64,000 bases of DNA from Flavobacterium litorale (lineage in GTDB: Bacteria > Bacteroidota > Bacteroidia > Flavobacteriales > Flavobacteriaceae): positions 1,331,501-1,395,500 of the forward strand of contig NZ_CP080429.1 of NCBI RefSeq assembly GCF_019613795.1, read 5' to 3'. Shown here in pieces: positions 54,346 through 62,921 of this stretch (position 1 is its first letter; each line of letters begins with the position of its first letter). Below the pieces are notes generated by a model. It did no database searches and was not told the origin of the DNA. It saw nothing but the letters and a program-made list of their open reading frames with translations. A program made the translations under genes and the position numbers.

Positions 54346-55431
54346 ATGGAAAATAACAGTGAAATGAGGCAATGGCTGGACGACTTAAAGTTGTCGCATC
54401 CATTAGTAATAGCAGGACCTTGCAGTGCCGAAACAGAAGAGCAAGTATTGGATATTGCAAGGCAATTAAAAGCATCTGATGCAAGCATATTCCGTGCTGG
54501 GATATGGAAACCCCGTACCCGACCGGGTAATTTTGAAGGCGTTGGTGCTATTGGGTTGGGTTGGTTGCAAAAAGCAAAAGCCGAAACAGGCTTGTTAATG
54601 GCGGTTGAGGTTGCCAATGCCAGCCACGTAAAATTAGCTTTAGAGCATGATATCGATGTTCTTTGGATAGGAGCACGTACTACCGTAAACCCTTTTGCAG
54701 TGCAAGAAATAGCCGATGCGTTAGAGGGTAGCGATAAGATAGTTTTAGTTAAAAACCCCGTAAACCCTGACCTTGCTTTGTGGCTTGGCGGTGTAGAGCG
54801 TATTTACAATGCAGGAATACGAAAACTGGGTGTAGTACACAGAGGTTTTTCTACCTACGAAAAAACCAAATACCGTAACATACCCGAATGGCAAATTCCG
54901 ATTGAGTTGCACGACCGTTTTCCTGATTTGCCTATTATTTGCGATCCGTCGCACATTACAGGACAACGCGATATGATACAGCAAGTATCGCAACAAGCCC
55001 TTGACTTGAATTTTGATGGGTTAATGATAGAAACGCATAACAATCCCGATAAAGCTTGGAGTGATGCTGCCCAACAAGTTACTCCAACTGCGCTAAAACA
55101 GATATTAGATAACTTAGTAGTACGGGAAAAAACAAACGAAAACGATGCGTTTAATACAAAGCTGCAAAGTTTACGTTTGCGTATTGATGGTTATGATGCT
55201 AAAATGATGGAAGCACTAGGCAAACGCATGCTAATAGCCGAAGATATTGGCGCACTTAAAAAAGAGAACAACGTAGTAGTACTACAAAACAAACGTTGGA
55301 ACGAGGTTAGGCAGCGTATGCACAGTATGGGGTTAGCGCAAGGGCTTACCGAAGATTTTATTGACCGATTGTTTAGGGCGATACACCAAGAGAGTATAGA
55401 GCATCAAGAAAAAATATTCAATGCCGACTAA
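54346..55431 (+). CDS. Bifunctional DAHP synthase / chorismate mutase
   Basis: A 361-residue fusion. The N-terminal DAHP synthase domain (class I, KDO8P-synthase-like; about residues 1-260) has VIAGPCSAETEEQ, FRAGIWKPRTRPGNFEG, VLVKNPVNPD, and CDPSHITGQRD. The C-terminal AroQ-type chorismate mutase domain (about 270-355) has LRLRIDGYDAKMMEALGKRM and KRWNEVRQRM. It catalyses the first step of the shikimate pathway and the first step towards Phe and Tyr; in such fusions the mutase domain also gives feedback control. rsgA follows after 48 bases. Confidence 0.95.
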   Translation: MENNSEMRQWLDDLKLSHPLVIAGPCSAETEEQVLDIARQLKASDASIFRAGIWKPRTRPGNFEGVGAIGLGWLQKAKAETGLLMAVEVANASHVKLALEHDIDVLWIGARTTVNPFAVQEIADALEGSDKIVLVKNPVNPDLALWLGGVERIYNAGIRKLGVVHRGFSTYEKTKYRNIPEWQIPIELHDRFPDLPIICDPSHITGQRDMIQQVSQQALDLNFDGLMIETHNNPDKAWSDAAQQVTPTALKQILDNLVVREKTNENDAFNTKLQSLRLRIDGYDAKMMEALGKRMLIAEDIGALKKENNVVVLQNKRWNEVRQRMHSMGLAQGLTEDFIDRLFRAIHQESIEHQEKIFNAD

Positions 55432-55466
55432 TTCACGATACAGACTACGTAATGGCTCAAAGTCCT

Positions 55467-55474
55467 TATATTTG
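55467..55474 (+). promoter_or_regulatory. -7 box directly before rsgA
   Basis: TATATTTG fits TAnnTTTG and ends 5 bases before the rsgA ATG, so a transcript from it would be almost leaderless. No clear -33 box. Confidence 0.4.
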
Positions 55475-55479
55475 CCCTT

Positions 55480-56445
55480 ATGACAGGACTTGTTTACAAA
55501 TCTACAGGCAGTTGGTATACGGTAAAAGCCAACAACGGTACTTTTTACGAATGCCGTATAAAAGGTAAATTTCGCATAAAAGGAATTAGAAGTACCAATC
55601 CTGTTGCGGTAGGCGATATTGTCGATTTTAAAATTGAAGCAACGGGCGATGATGTAGATGCTGTTATTACCAACATACACGAGCGTAAAAATTACATTAT
55701 TCGTAAATCGGTAAACCTATCCAAGCAGGTACACATTATTGCCTCCAACATCGATACCCTGTTTTTACTTGTAACTATTGATAACCCACCCACAACAACA
55801 AGTTTTATCGACCGTTTTTTGGTTACTGCCGAAGCCTATGGTATTAATGCCATACTCGTATTTAATAAAATAGATACTTTTGATAGCGCAGCCGAAGATG
55901 AACAACTGTACCTACAATACATTTACAGTCGCATTGGCTATACGTGCCTAAAAGTATCCTCTACAGAAGGGAAAGGAATCGAGAAACTTAAAGAAGCCAT
56001 GAAAGGTAAGGTAAGCATGTTTTCGGGGCATTCAGGTGTAGGTAAATCTACGCTGGTTAATGCATTGCAACCCTCGTTAAGTTTAAAAACAAAAGCAATT
56101 TCAGAGCAACATAGCCAAGGGCAACATACTACCACTTTTGCCGAGATGTACGATTTGGATTTTGATGCTAAAATTATAGACACACCAGGTATTAGAGGTT
56201 TTGGAGTTGTTGATATGGAAAAGGATGAACTTGGCGATTACTTTCCAGAGTTTTTTGCCATAAAAGATCAATGTAAGTTTAACAACTGCCTGCATAAAGA
56301 AGAACCTTATTGTGCTGTAAAAGATGCGCTAGACGAAGATGAAATAGCATGGTCGCGCTACCGTAGTTACATACAAATATTGGAGGGTGACGACGAAAAC
56401 TATCGTACTGATATTTATGGCGATGGCAAAAATAACGACCAATAA
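55480..56445 (+). CDS. rsgA: Ribosome small-subunit-dependent GTPase A
   Basis: A 321-residue circularly permuted GTPase that acts late in 30S maturation. N-terminal OB domain (about 1-70), then G4 (VFNKID) before G1 (GHSGVGKSTLVN) and G3 (DTPG), the permuted order of the YjeQ/RsgA family. The zinc knuckle CKFNNCLHKEEPYC near residue 265 is complete. dtd starts at the base after its stop. Confidence 0.96.
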   Translation: MTGLVYKSTGSWYTVKANNGTFYECRIKGKFRIKGIRSTNPVAVGDIVDFKIEATGDDVDAVITNIHERKNYIIRKSVNLSKQVHIIASNIDTLFLLVTIDNPPTTTSFIDRFLVTAEAYGINAILVFNKIDTFDSAAEDEQLYLQYIYSRIGYTCLKVSSTEGKGIEKLKEAMKGKVSMFSGHSGVGKSTLVNALQPSLSLKTKAISEQHSQGQHTTTFAEMYDLDFDAKIIDTPGIRGFGVVDMEKDELGDYFPEFFAIKDQCKFNNCLHKEEPYCAVKDALDEDEIAWSRYRSYIQILEGDDENYRTDIYGDGKNNDQ

Positions 56446-56898
56446 ATGAGGGTAGTATTACAACGCGTAACCGAAGCATCGGTAATTATAGGTAATAATA
56501 AAGTTGCTGAAATAGGTAACGGACTACTAATTTTATTAGGTATTGAAGAAGCCGATAGCCAAAACGATATTGATTGGCTTACCGCCAAAATAGCAAAACT
56601 CAGAATATTTGGAGATGAAGATGGCATTATGAATTGCTCAATTCAGGATGTAGGAGGCGATATTATTGTGGTTAGTCAGTTTACACTTCATGCAGCCACT
56701 AAAAAAGGGAATCGACCGTCGTATATAAAAGCAGCACGCCCCGATGTTGCTATTCCGTTGTACGAAAGTTTCATAAAAACAATGGAACTGAATTTGGGCA
56801 AGAAAGTCCAAACAGGACAATTTGGTGCTGATATGAAAGTTACCTTGGTAAACAACGGGCCTGTTACTATATTAATAGATAGTAAAATAAAGGAATAA
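56446..56898 (+). CDS. dtd: D-aminoacyl-tRNA deacylase
   Basis: A 150-residue DTD that hydrolyses D-amino acids from tRNA. Both family motifs are present: SQFTLHA (SQxT) and NNGPVTI (NxGPVT), with length and start RVVLQRVTEASV typical. It abuts rsgA with no gap and is presumably translated from the same mRNA. Confidence 0.97.
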   Translation: MRVVLQRVTEASVIIGNNKVAEIGNGLLILLGIEEADSQNDIDWLTAKIAKLRIFGDEDGIMNCSIQDVGGDIIVVSQFTLHAATKKGNRPSYIKAARPDVAIPLYESFIKTMELNLGKKVQTGQFGADMKVTLVNNGPVTILIDSKIKE

Positions 56899-56945
56899 AA
56901 TTTTCTATTGCTTTAAATTCCATTACTTTTGCCAAAATTTTCAAT

Positions 56946-58844
56946 ATGCTTTTAAGAATTTCGGCACTACTCCTATTATTACTATACCAAAATACTAGTG
57001 CTCAGGATAATGTATCGGCCTTAACACTTCCCGATACATTAAAACAAAACGCCAACGCAGTTATACGTTTGGAGGAAAAAACAATTACAATTTCCTCAAA
57101 AAAATCAATGAACATCAAAACCAAAAGGATAGTTACTGTCCTTAACGAGTATGGGATGCGCTATATTAATGCTGCTGAACTTTTCAGTAAATCAACGCGT
57201 ATCAAATCCATGCAAGCATTAATTTATGATGCTTTTGGTAAAGAAATAAAAAAAATAAAGAAGAAAGATTTTAGAGAGCGTTCTATCTCCGAAGGTTCTA
57301 TAATAACAAGTAACAGGCTGTTGTATCTTGATTATACACCTATAAAATATCCGTTTACGGTAGTATACACTAGCGAAACAGAAACCTCTAACACGGCATT
57401 TATACCGAGTTGGTCGCCTCTGGATGGTTACTATGCCAGTACCGAGAAAGCTACCATGAGTATAACGTCTGACCCTGACTTGGGTTTTAAGTACAAAGCC
57501 TATAATTTTGACGAAGGCGTTTTGCAAACGAACCAAGCAGACAATACACTTACCCTAACAGCAGAAAACCTTACCGCCTACAGGTATGAGGACTATGCGC
57601 CATCATCACATAAAATATTCCCTAGTGTACTCTTTGGGCTCCAAACCTTTAATCTGGAAGGGGTAGAGGGCGATGCTACAACTTGGGAATCGTTTGGTAC
57701 ATGGATGTACAATAATTTGCTAACAGGTACAGACGAACTCCCTGAGGAAACAGTTACCAAGATACAAAAGCTTACATCGGTTACTGATGACCCTATGGAG
57801 AAAGCCAAAATGGTATACAAGTACATGCAAAACAAAACCCGTTACATAAGTATACAACTGGGTATTGGCGGTTGGAAACCCATGTTGGCAGAAGATGTTG
57901 ATAGGCTTGGTTATGGCGATTGTAAAGCGCTAACCAACTATACACGCGCACTTTTAAATGCTGCGGGTGTAGAGGCATATTATGCTGTTATTTATGGCGA
58001 CAGAAGCTCCAGAGACATTAAAGAAGATTTTGTTTCTATGCAGGGTAACCATGTTATATTAGCAATACCCGATAATGAAGAATTGGTTTGGTTGGAATGT
58101 ACCAGCCAGCAATTACCCTTTGGTTTTCAGGGTGATTTTACTGATGATAGAATGGCACTTTTGGTTAAACCAGAAAAAAGTTGTGTAGTACGCACACACG
58201 TGTATAATGCCAAAAATAATGTGCAATTTTCTAAAGGGCAATATAGTATAGCCGAAGATGGTGCTATTACGGGACACATAAAAATAGTATCGGAAGGGCT
58301 ACAGTATGACGATAAATATGCGTACGAAACAACTTCGCCTAGTGATATGGAACGAATCTATAAAAACAGATTTGATAATATTAACGATATCAAATTAAAA
58401 GAAACAAGCATTAAAAATGATACTGATGCTAAAAAAATTGTAGAAGATATTACTATTGAGGCGAATGGATACGGCAATAAAACAGGCAACAGAATAATAT
58501 TTGCCGTAAACGCATTCAACCAAACCTCTAGCGTGCCGCAACGCTACAGAACAAGAAAGACACCTTTAGAAATACCAACAGGTTTTTATGATGAAGATGA
58601 AATAACCATACAATTGCCAGAAGGTTTTACTGTAGAGGCAAAACCAAACGATGTTACTATTACCAACAAATTCGGCGAGTATAAAGCAACCTATATCTTA
58701 ACAAACCCAACCACAATGGTATACAAACGCTCTATAATTATTAATAGCGGACTTTACGATAGTACCGAATATAATAACTACCGACTTTTTAGAGAGAAAA
58801 TAGCACGTAACGATAATGCCAAAGCGGTACTCGTTAAAAATTAA
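56946..58844 (+). CDS. DUF3857/transglutaminase-like protein 1 (triad intact)
   Basis: A 632-residue exported protein: signal peptide to about residue 20, DUF3857 domain (about 60-230), transglutaminase-like core (about 270-400), then a beta-rich C-terminal part. Active-site residues are present: Cys326 in YGDCKAL, His369 in GNHVILA and Glu384 in WLECTS. Such proteins may cut or crosslink peptides in the periplasm or at the surface; substrate unknown. It is the first of four tandem paralogues, the next starting after 24 bases. Confidence 0.88.
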   Translation: MLLRISALLLLLLYQNTSAQDNVSALTLPDTLKQNANAVIRLEEKTITISSKKSMNIKTKRIVTVLNEYGMRYINAAELFSKSTRIKSMQALIYDAFGKEIKKIKKKDFRERSISEGSIITSNRLLYLDYTPIKYPFTVVYTSETETSNTAFIPSWSPLDGYYASTEKATMSITSDPDLGFKYKAYNFDEGVLQTNQADNTLTLTAENLTAYRYEDYAPSSHKIFPSVLFGLQTFNLEGVEGDATTWESFGTWMYNNLLTGTDELPEETVTKIQKLTSVTDDPMEKAKMVYKYMQNKTRYISIQLGIGGWKPMLAEDVDRLGYGDCKALTNYTRALLNAAGVEAYYAVIYGDRSSRDIKEDFVSMQGNHVILAIPDNEELVWLECTSQQLPFGFQGDFTDDRMALLVKPEKSCVVRTHVYNAKNNVQFSKGQYSIAEDGAITGHIKIVSEGLQYDDKYAYETTSPSDMERIYKNRFDNINDIKLKETSIKNDTDAKKIVEDITIEANGYGNKTGNRIIFAVNAFNQTSSVPQRYRTRKTPLEIPTGFYDEDEITIQLPEGFTVEAKPNDVTITNKFGEYKATYILTNPTTMVYKRSIIINSGLYDSTEYNNYRLFREKIARNDNAKAVLVKN

Positions 58845-58868
58845 AACAAAACCCCAAACCAAATTATT

Positions 58869-60884
58869 ATGAGTACCAGATTACTAACCCTATTATTTGT
58901 TATTATAAGTTACACTACTGTGCAAGCGCAACAGTACGAATACGAATTAGGTGAGGTTACTAAAGAAGAATTGTCCGAAACCAGTCACCCAACAGATAAA
59001 GATGCTCCAGCAGCCATTTTGTTTAGTGATGCCGAAACCTATATGGTTTATTTTAATGGAGATGGTTTTAACCTTATTACCGAAGTATCCATGAAAATAA
59101 AAATATACAATAAAGATGGATACAATTGGGCTAATAAAACAATACCCTACTACCACCACGGGCAAAACAAAGAGAAAGTAGATATATCTAAAGCCTATAC
59201 CTATAATCTTGTAAATGGTAAAGTAAAACGCACCAAGTTAAGAAGTGAGGGCGAGTTTACAGAAGAGCCAAACCCATATTGGAAACTCAGAAAAATTGTA
59301 ATGCCCGAAGTAAAGGAGGGTAGTATAGTAGAATATCATTATAAAATAACATCACCTTTAATCCATTCCTTTCCCGAGTGGCGTTTTCAGGAAAGTATAC
59401 CAGTAAACCACTCTAGGTATGCTACCAAAATACCAGAGTACTTTGTGTATACTCCTAATTTCAGAGGCTATCACACGCCCAAAGTAACTAAGGAAAGCAA
59501 TACCAAAACTATTAATTTTACAAACAAACAACGAAACGAAAATCAGGTTACTACATTTAATAACAGTAAATCCAATTATCAGGAAATTGTTACGCGTTAC
59601 GAGTTCGAAAACCTACCTGCCATGAAATCGGAGGCTTTTGTAAATAATATAGACAATTACAGGAGTAGTGTGGAGCATGAAATTACGGTAATAAAATACC
59701 CCAACCAACCCATAAAATCGGTAGCTGGCACATGGGAAGACGTTGCAAAATCCATATACGATAACAGTAACTTTGGAACTGAACTTAAAAAAACAGGCTA
59801 TTTTGAGGAGGATGTTGATGCCCTACTATCAGGATTATCAAGCCACAAACAAAAAATGGACGCATTGTATTTTTACGTTCGAGACAGAATGAATTGGAAC
59901 GATTATAACGGTTATTCCTGTCAAGAAGGGGTACGAAAAGCGTACAAAAGCAAAGTAGGTAATATAGCCGATATAAACCTAATGCTAACATCAATGTTAC
60001 GTTATGCCGGGTTAGATGCTAACCCTGTATTGGTAACAACCCGTTCTAACAAAATTGCTTTATTCCCAAACCGAGAAGCATTTAACTACGTTATTGTAGC
60101 AGTAAAAATAAATGACGAAACAGTATTGCTTGATGCTACTTCAAAATCGGCTGCCGTAAACGTATTGCCCTTTAGAGCCATTAATTGGACGGGCAGACTA
60201 ATAAAAAAGGATGGTAAATCAGAATCAATAGCACTTATCCCAACAAAACCATCCTCAGAGTCCAATACAATTTTAGCTACCATGGATGCCCAAGGAAAGT
60301 TAGAAGGACAAGTTAAAAAACAATACCGCGATTACGATGCATATTCTTTTAGAGAACGTTATGGTAATCTTACTGAAAAAAGCACAATTGAGCGTATAGA
60401 GGAGAATTACGAAGGAATTGCAATTGAAGAGTACGAGTCTAAAAATGTAAAAAACTTTACAAAACCCATTTCAGAAAAATATTCGTTTACACATAGCGGT
60501 AGCAATACCGATGTAATTGGCGATAAAATTTATATCAGTCCAATGCTATTTCTAACCCATAGCGAAAGCCCGTTTAAACAAGAAGAACGCGAGTATCCTG
60601 TAGACTTCATTTATCCGCGCGAAGATAAGTACATGATTAGTATAACCATTCCCGAAGGGTATACTGTAGAAACTGTACCTACTGGTGTTTCTATCGCAAT
60701 GGAACAAAATATTGGTACATTTAGTTACAACGTTATTGCCAATGGTAATAAAATAATGGTGCGTTCCGTGCTGCAAATCAACTATGCATCAATACCTAAA
60801 GAATTTTATCCCACATTAAAAGATTTCTTTCATAAAATGATTGAAAAAGAAAATGAAAAGATTATTATTGCTAAAAAGAGTTAA
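58869..60884 (+). CDS. DUF3857/transglutaminase-like protein 2 (active site lost)
   Basis: A 671-residue exported protein with signal peptide ending VQAQ, DUF3857 domain (about 45-240) and a transglutaminase-like core (about 300-430). By alignment with protein 1 the catalytic Cys is Ile366 (GNIADINLM) and the His is Tyr407 (NYVIVAV); only the Asp in LLDATSK remains. It is therefore probably a non-catalytic member. It abuts protein 3 with no intergenic base, which indicates one operon. Confidence 0.88.
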   Translation: MSTRLLTLLFVIISYTTVQAQQYEYELGEVTKEELSETSHPTDKDAPAAILFSDAETYMVYFNGDGFNLITEVSMKIKIYNKDGYNWANKTIPYYHHGQNKEKVDISKAYTYNLVNGKVKRTKLRSEGEFTEEPNPYWKLRKIVMPEVKEGSIVEYHYKITSPLIHSFPEWRFQESIPVNHSRYATKIPEYFVYTPNFRGYHTPKVTKESNTKTINFTNKQRNENQVTTFNNSKSNYQEIVTRYEFENLPAMKSEAFVNNIDNYRSSVEHEITVIKYPNQPIKSVAGTWEDVAKSIYDNSNFGTELKKTGYFEEDVDALLSGLSSHKQKMDALYFYVRDRMNWNDYNGYSCQEGVRKAYKSKVGNIADINLMLTSMLRYAGLDANPVLVTTRSNKIALFPNREAFNYVIVAVKINDETVLLDATSKSAAVNVLPFRAINWTGRLIKKDGKSESIALIPTKPSSESNTILATMDAQGKLEGQVKKQYRDYDAYSFRERYGNLTEKSTIERIEENYEGIAIEEYESKNVKNFTKPISEKYSFTHSGSNTDVIGDKIYISPMLFLTHSESPFKQEEREYPVDFIYPREDKYMISITIPEGYTVETVPTGVSIAMEQNIGTFSYNVIANGNKIMVRSVLQINYASIPKEFYPTLKDFFHKMIEKENEKIIIAKKS

Positions 60885-62903
60885 ATGAGAACTATAATCA
60901 CACTATTTATTATCGTTTTAGTATCAGTAAACACTTTTGCACAAAAGGTTAAGCTAGATAAAGTTACCACTAAAGAACTCCAAGAAGAGCAGCATAAAAC
61001 CGATCCGTCGGCACCAGCAGCCATCTTGCAAAAAAAAGGAATAACCTATTTTGATTTTGATAACTCGGGTAACTGGATAATTATAACCCAAGTAGCCGTA
61101 AAAGCTAAAATTTATACTACCGATGGGTATTATTTGGCTACTGTAGCGGTACCTTATTACGAAAAAGGCTTAGAAAAGGAAAAAGTAAGTTTTTTGAGTG
61201 CCGCTACCTACAATTTGGAGGGGGGTAAAGTAGAAAAAACCAAACTTAAAAATGAAAGTGAATTTGAAGAGAAGCAAGACGATAATTGGAAAATTAAAAA
61301 AATAGTCCTTCCTGCTGTAAAAGAAGGCTCTGTTATAGAGTATACTTACGAGATACAGTCGCCTTTTATACGCCATATCCCTACATGGTATTTTCAGATG
61401 GAAGTACCTGTAAATAATATTGATTACGAAATTCGTATACCACAGTACTTTACCTATAACAGAATACTAAGCCCATACATACCAATTAAGGAAGAGGAAG
61501 ATACAGAACGAGCAACCAAAGTACACAACAGTAAGTATACTAAGGGTGCGTATGGCAGAACAAGCTCGGTACTTAAAAACGAAGTAGGTAGTGTAAGTTT
61601 TTACGAAATTATAAAAAACTATACTGCCGAAAATGTACCCGCTTTAAAAGGGGAAGATTACGTAGATAATATTAAAAACTACCTTTCGTTTGTAAAGCAC
61701 GAATTGGCTAAAACGAAATTTCCAAACCAAAAAGAAAAGAATTATGCTTCGGATTGGGATGGCGTTGTAAGATTGATTTATTCTGACCAAAATTTTGGTA
61801 CACAGTTAGAGCAAAAAGAGTATTTTGAAGAAGATTTACGCAAACTTGTAGGCGAAAAAAATCCTACTACAACCGAGTTGGTAAACATTGTATACAACTA
61901 CGTTAAGGACAGAATGACATTTAACGAAAAGTACGGTTACGAGTGTGAGCAAGGCGTGCGCAAGGCGTACAACGCAAAAACGGGTAACGTAGCCGAAATT
62001 AACTTAATGTTGGTTGCTATGTTGCGTTATGCGGGGCTAAATGCCAATCCTGTGCTGTTAAGCACACGTAGTAACGGACATGTGTCGTTTGTTAACCAAA
62101 CAGAATTTAATTATGTAGTAGCAGGTCTAGAGTCGCAAAATGGTATTAAGTTGCTCGACGCTACATCAAAAAATGGAGTTCCAGGATTACTGCCAACACG
62201 TGCCTTAAACGGAACAGGTAGAGTAATACGCGAAAATCTTTCATCGGAAGAAGTGTATCTTGCTCCCGAAAAAACATCGTTAGAAAGTGCTATTGTAATG
62301 GCAACTATAAATACCGATGGTAGTATTCAAGGTCAGGTACGCAAGCAATATACGGATTACAGTGCTTATGATTTTAGAAATAAATATTCGAGCAGAAATC
62401 AGGATACGCATATTGCCAAAACAGAAAATGAATTTGGGAATATAATATTATCAGATTATAAAGTTACCAATGCCGAAAAACTGGATAAGCCAGCCGTAGA
62501 GCGTTTTTCGTTTAAAGGCAACACAGGAGTAGATGTAATTGGCGATAAAATATACCTGTCACCAATGTTGTTTTACACTACCACCGAAAATCCGTTTAAG
62601 CAAGATGAGCGTGCCTATCCTATCGATTTTAAATACCCACGCCAACAACGTTACAATATTAGTATAACCGTACCCGAAGGCTATACCGTAGAGTCGTTAC
62701 CCGAAACAGCAACCATAGCTATGGATGGTAATATTTGCGTTTTTAATTTAACGGTAACACAAAAAGCAAATCAAATACAAATAACAACAGTTAAAAGTAT
62801 TAATGTAGCCATGTTAGCTTCGGATTCTTACAAGGAATTAAAAGTATTTTATAATGATATGATTAAAAAGCAAAACGAAAAAATAGTACTTAAAAAACAA
62901 TAA
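60885..62903 (+). CDS. DUF3857/transglutaminase-like protein 3 (active site lost)
   Basis: A 672-residue exported paralogue of protein 2 (signal ending NTFAQ). Shared landmarks are the mature start with TTKELQEEQHKTDPSAPAAI, VKEGSVIEYTYEIQSP, and the C-terminal VIGDKIYLSPMLF...NPFKQDERAYPIDFKYP. The Cys position is Val369 (GNVAEINLM) and the His position Tyr410. Likely a product of tandem duplication of gene 2 or 4. Function unknown. Confidence 0.88.
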   Translation: MRTIITLFIIVLVSVNTFAQKVKLDKVTTKELQEEQHKTDPSAPAAILQKKGITYFDFDNSGNWIIITQVAVKAKIYTTDGYYLATVAVPYYEKGLEKEKVSFLSAATYNLEGGKVEKTKLKNESEFEEKQDDNWKIKKIVLPAVKEGSVIEYTYEIQSPFIRHIPTWYFQMEVPVNNIDYEIRIPQYFTYNRILSPYIPIKEEEDTERATKVHNSKYTKGAYGRTSSVLKNEVGSVSFYEIIKNYTAENVPALKGEDYVDNIKNYLSFVKHELAKTKFPNQKEKNYASDWDGVVRLIYSDQNFGTQLEQKEYFEEDLRKLVGEKNPTTTELVNIVYNYVKDRMTFNEKYGYECEQGVRKAYNAKTGNVAEINLMLVAMLRYAGLNANPVLLSTRSNGHVSFVNQTEFNYVVAGLESQNGIKLLDATSKNGVPGLLPTRALNGTGRVIRENLSSEEVYLAPEKTSLESAIVMATINTDGSIQGQVRKQYTDYSAYDFRNKYSSRNQDTHIAKTENEFGNIILSDYKVTNAEKLDKPAVERFSFKGNTGVDVIGDKIYLSPMLFYTTTENPFKQDERAYPIDFKYPRQQRYNISITVPEGYTVESLPETATIAMDGNICVFNLTVTQKANQIQITTVKSINVAMLASDSYKELKVFYNDMIKKQNEKIVLKKQ

Positions 62904-62921
62904 CTATTTTACAAATAGCAA

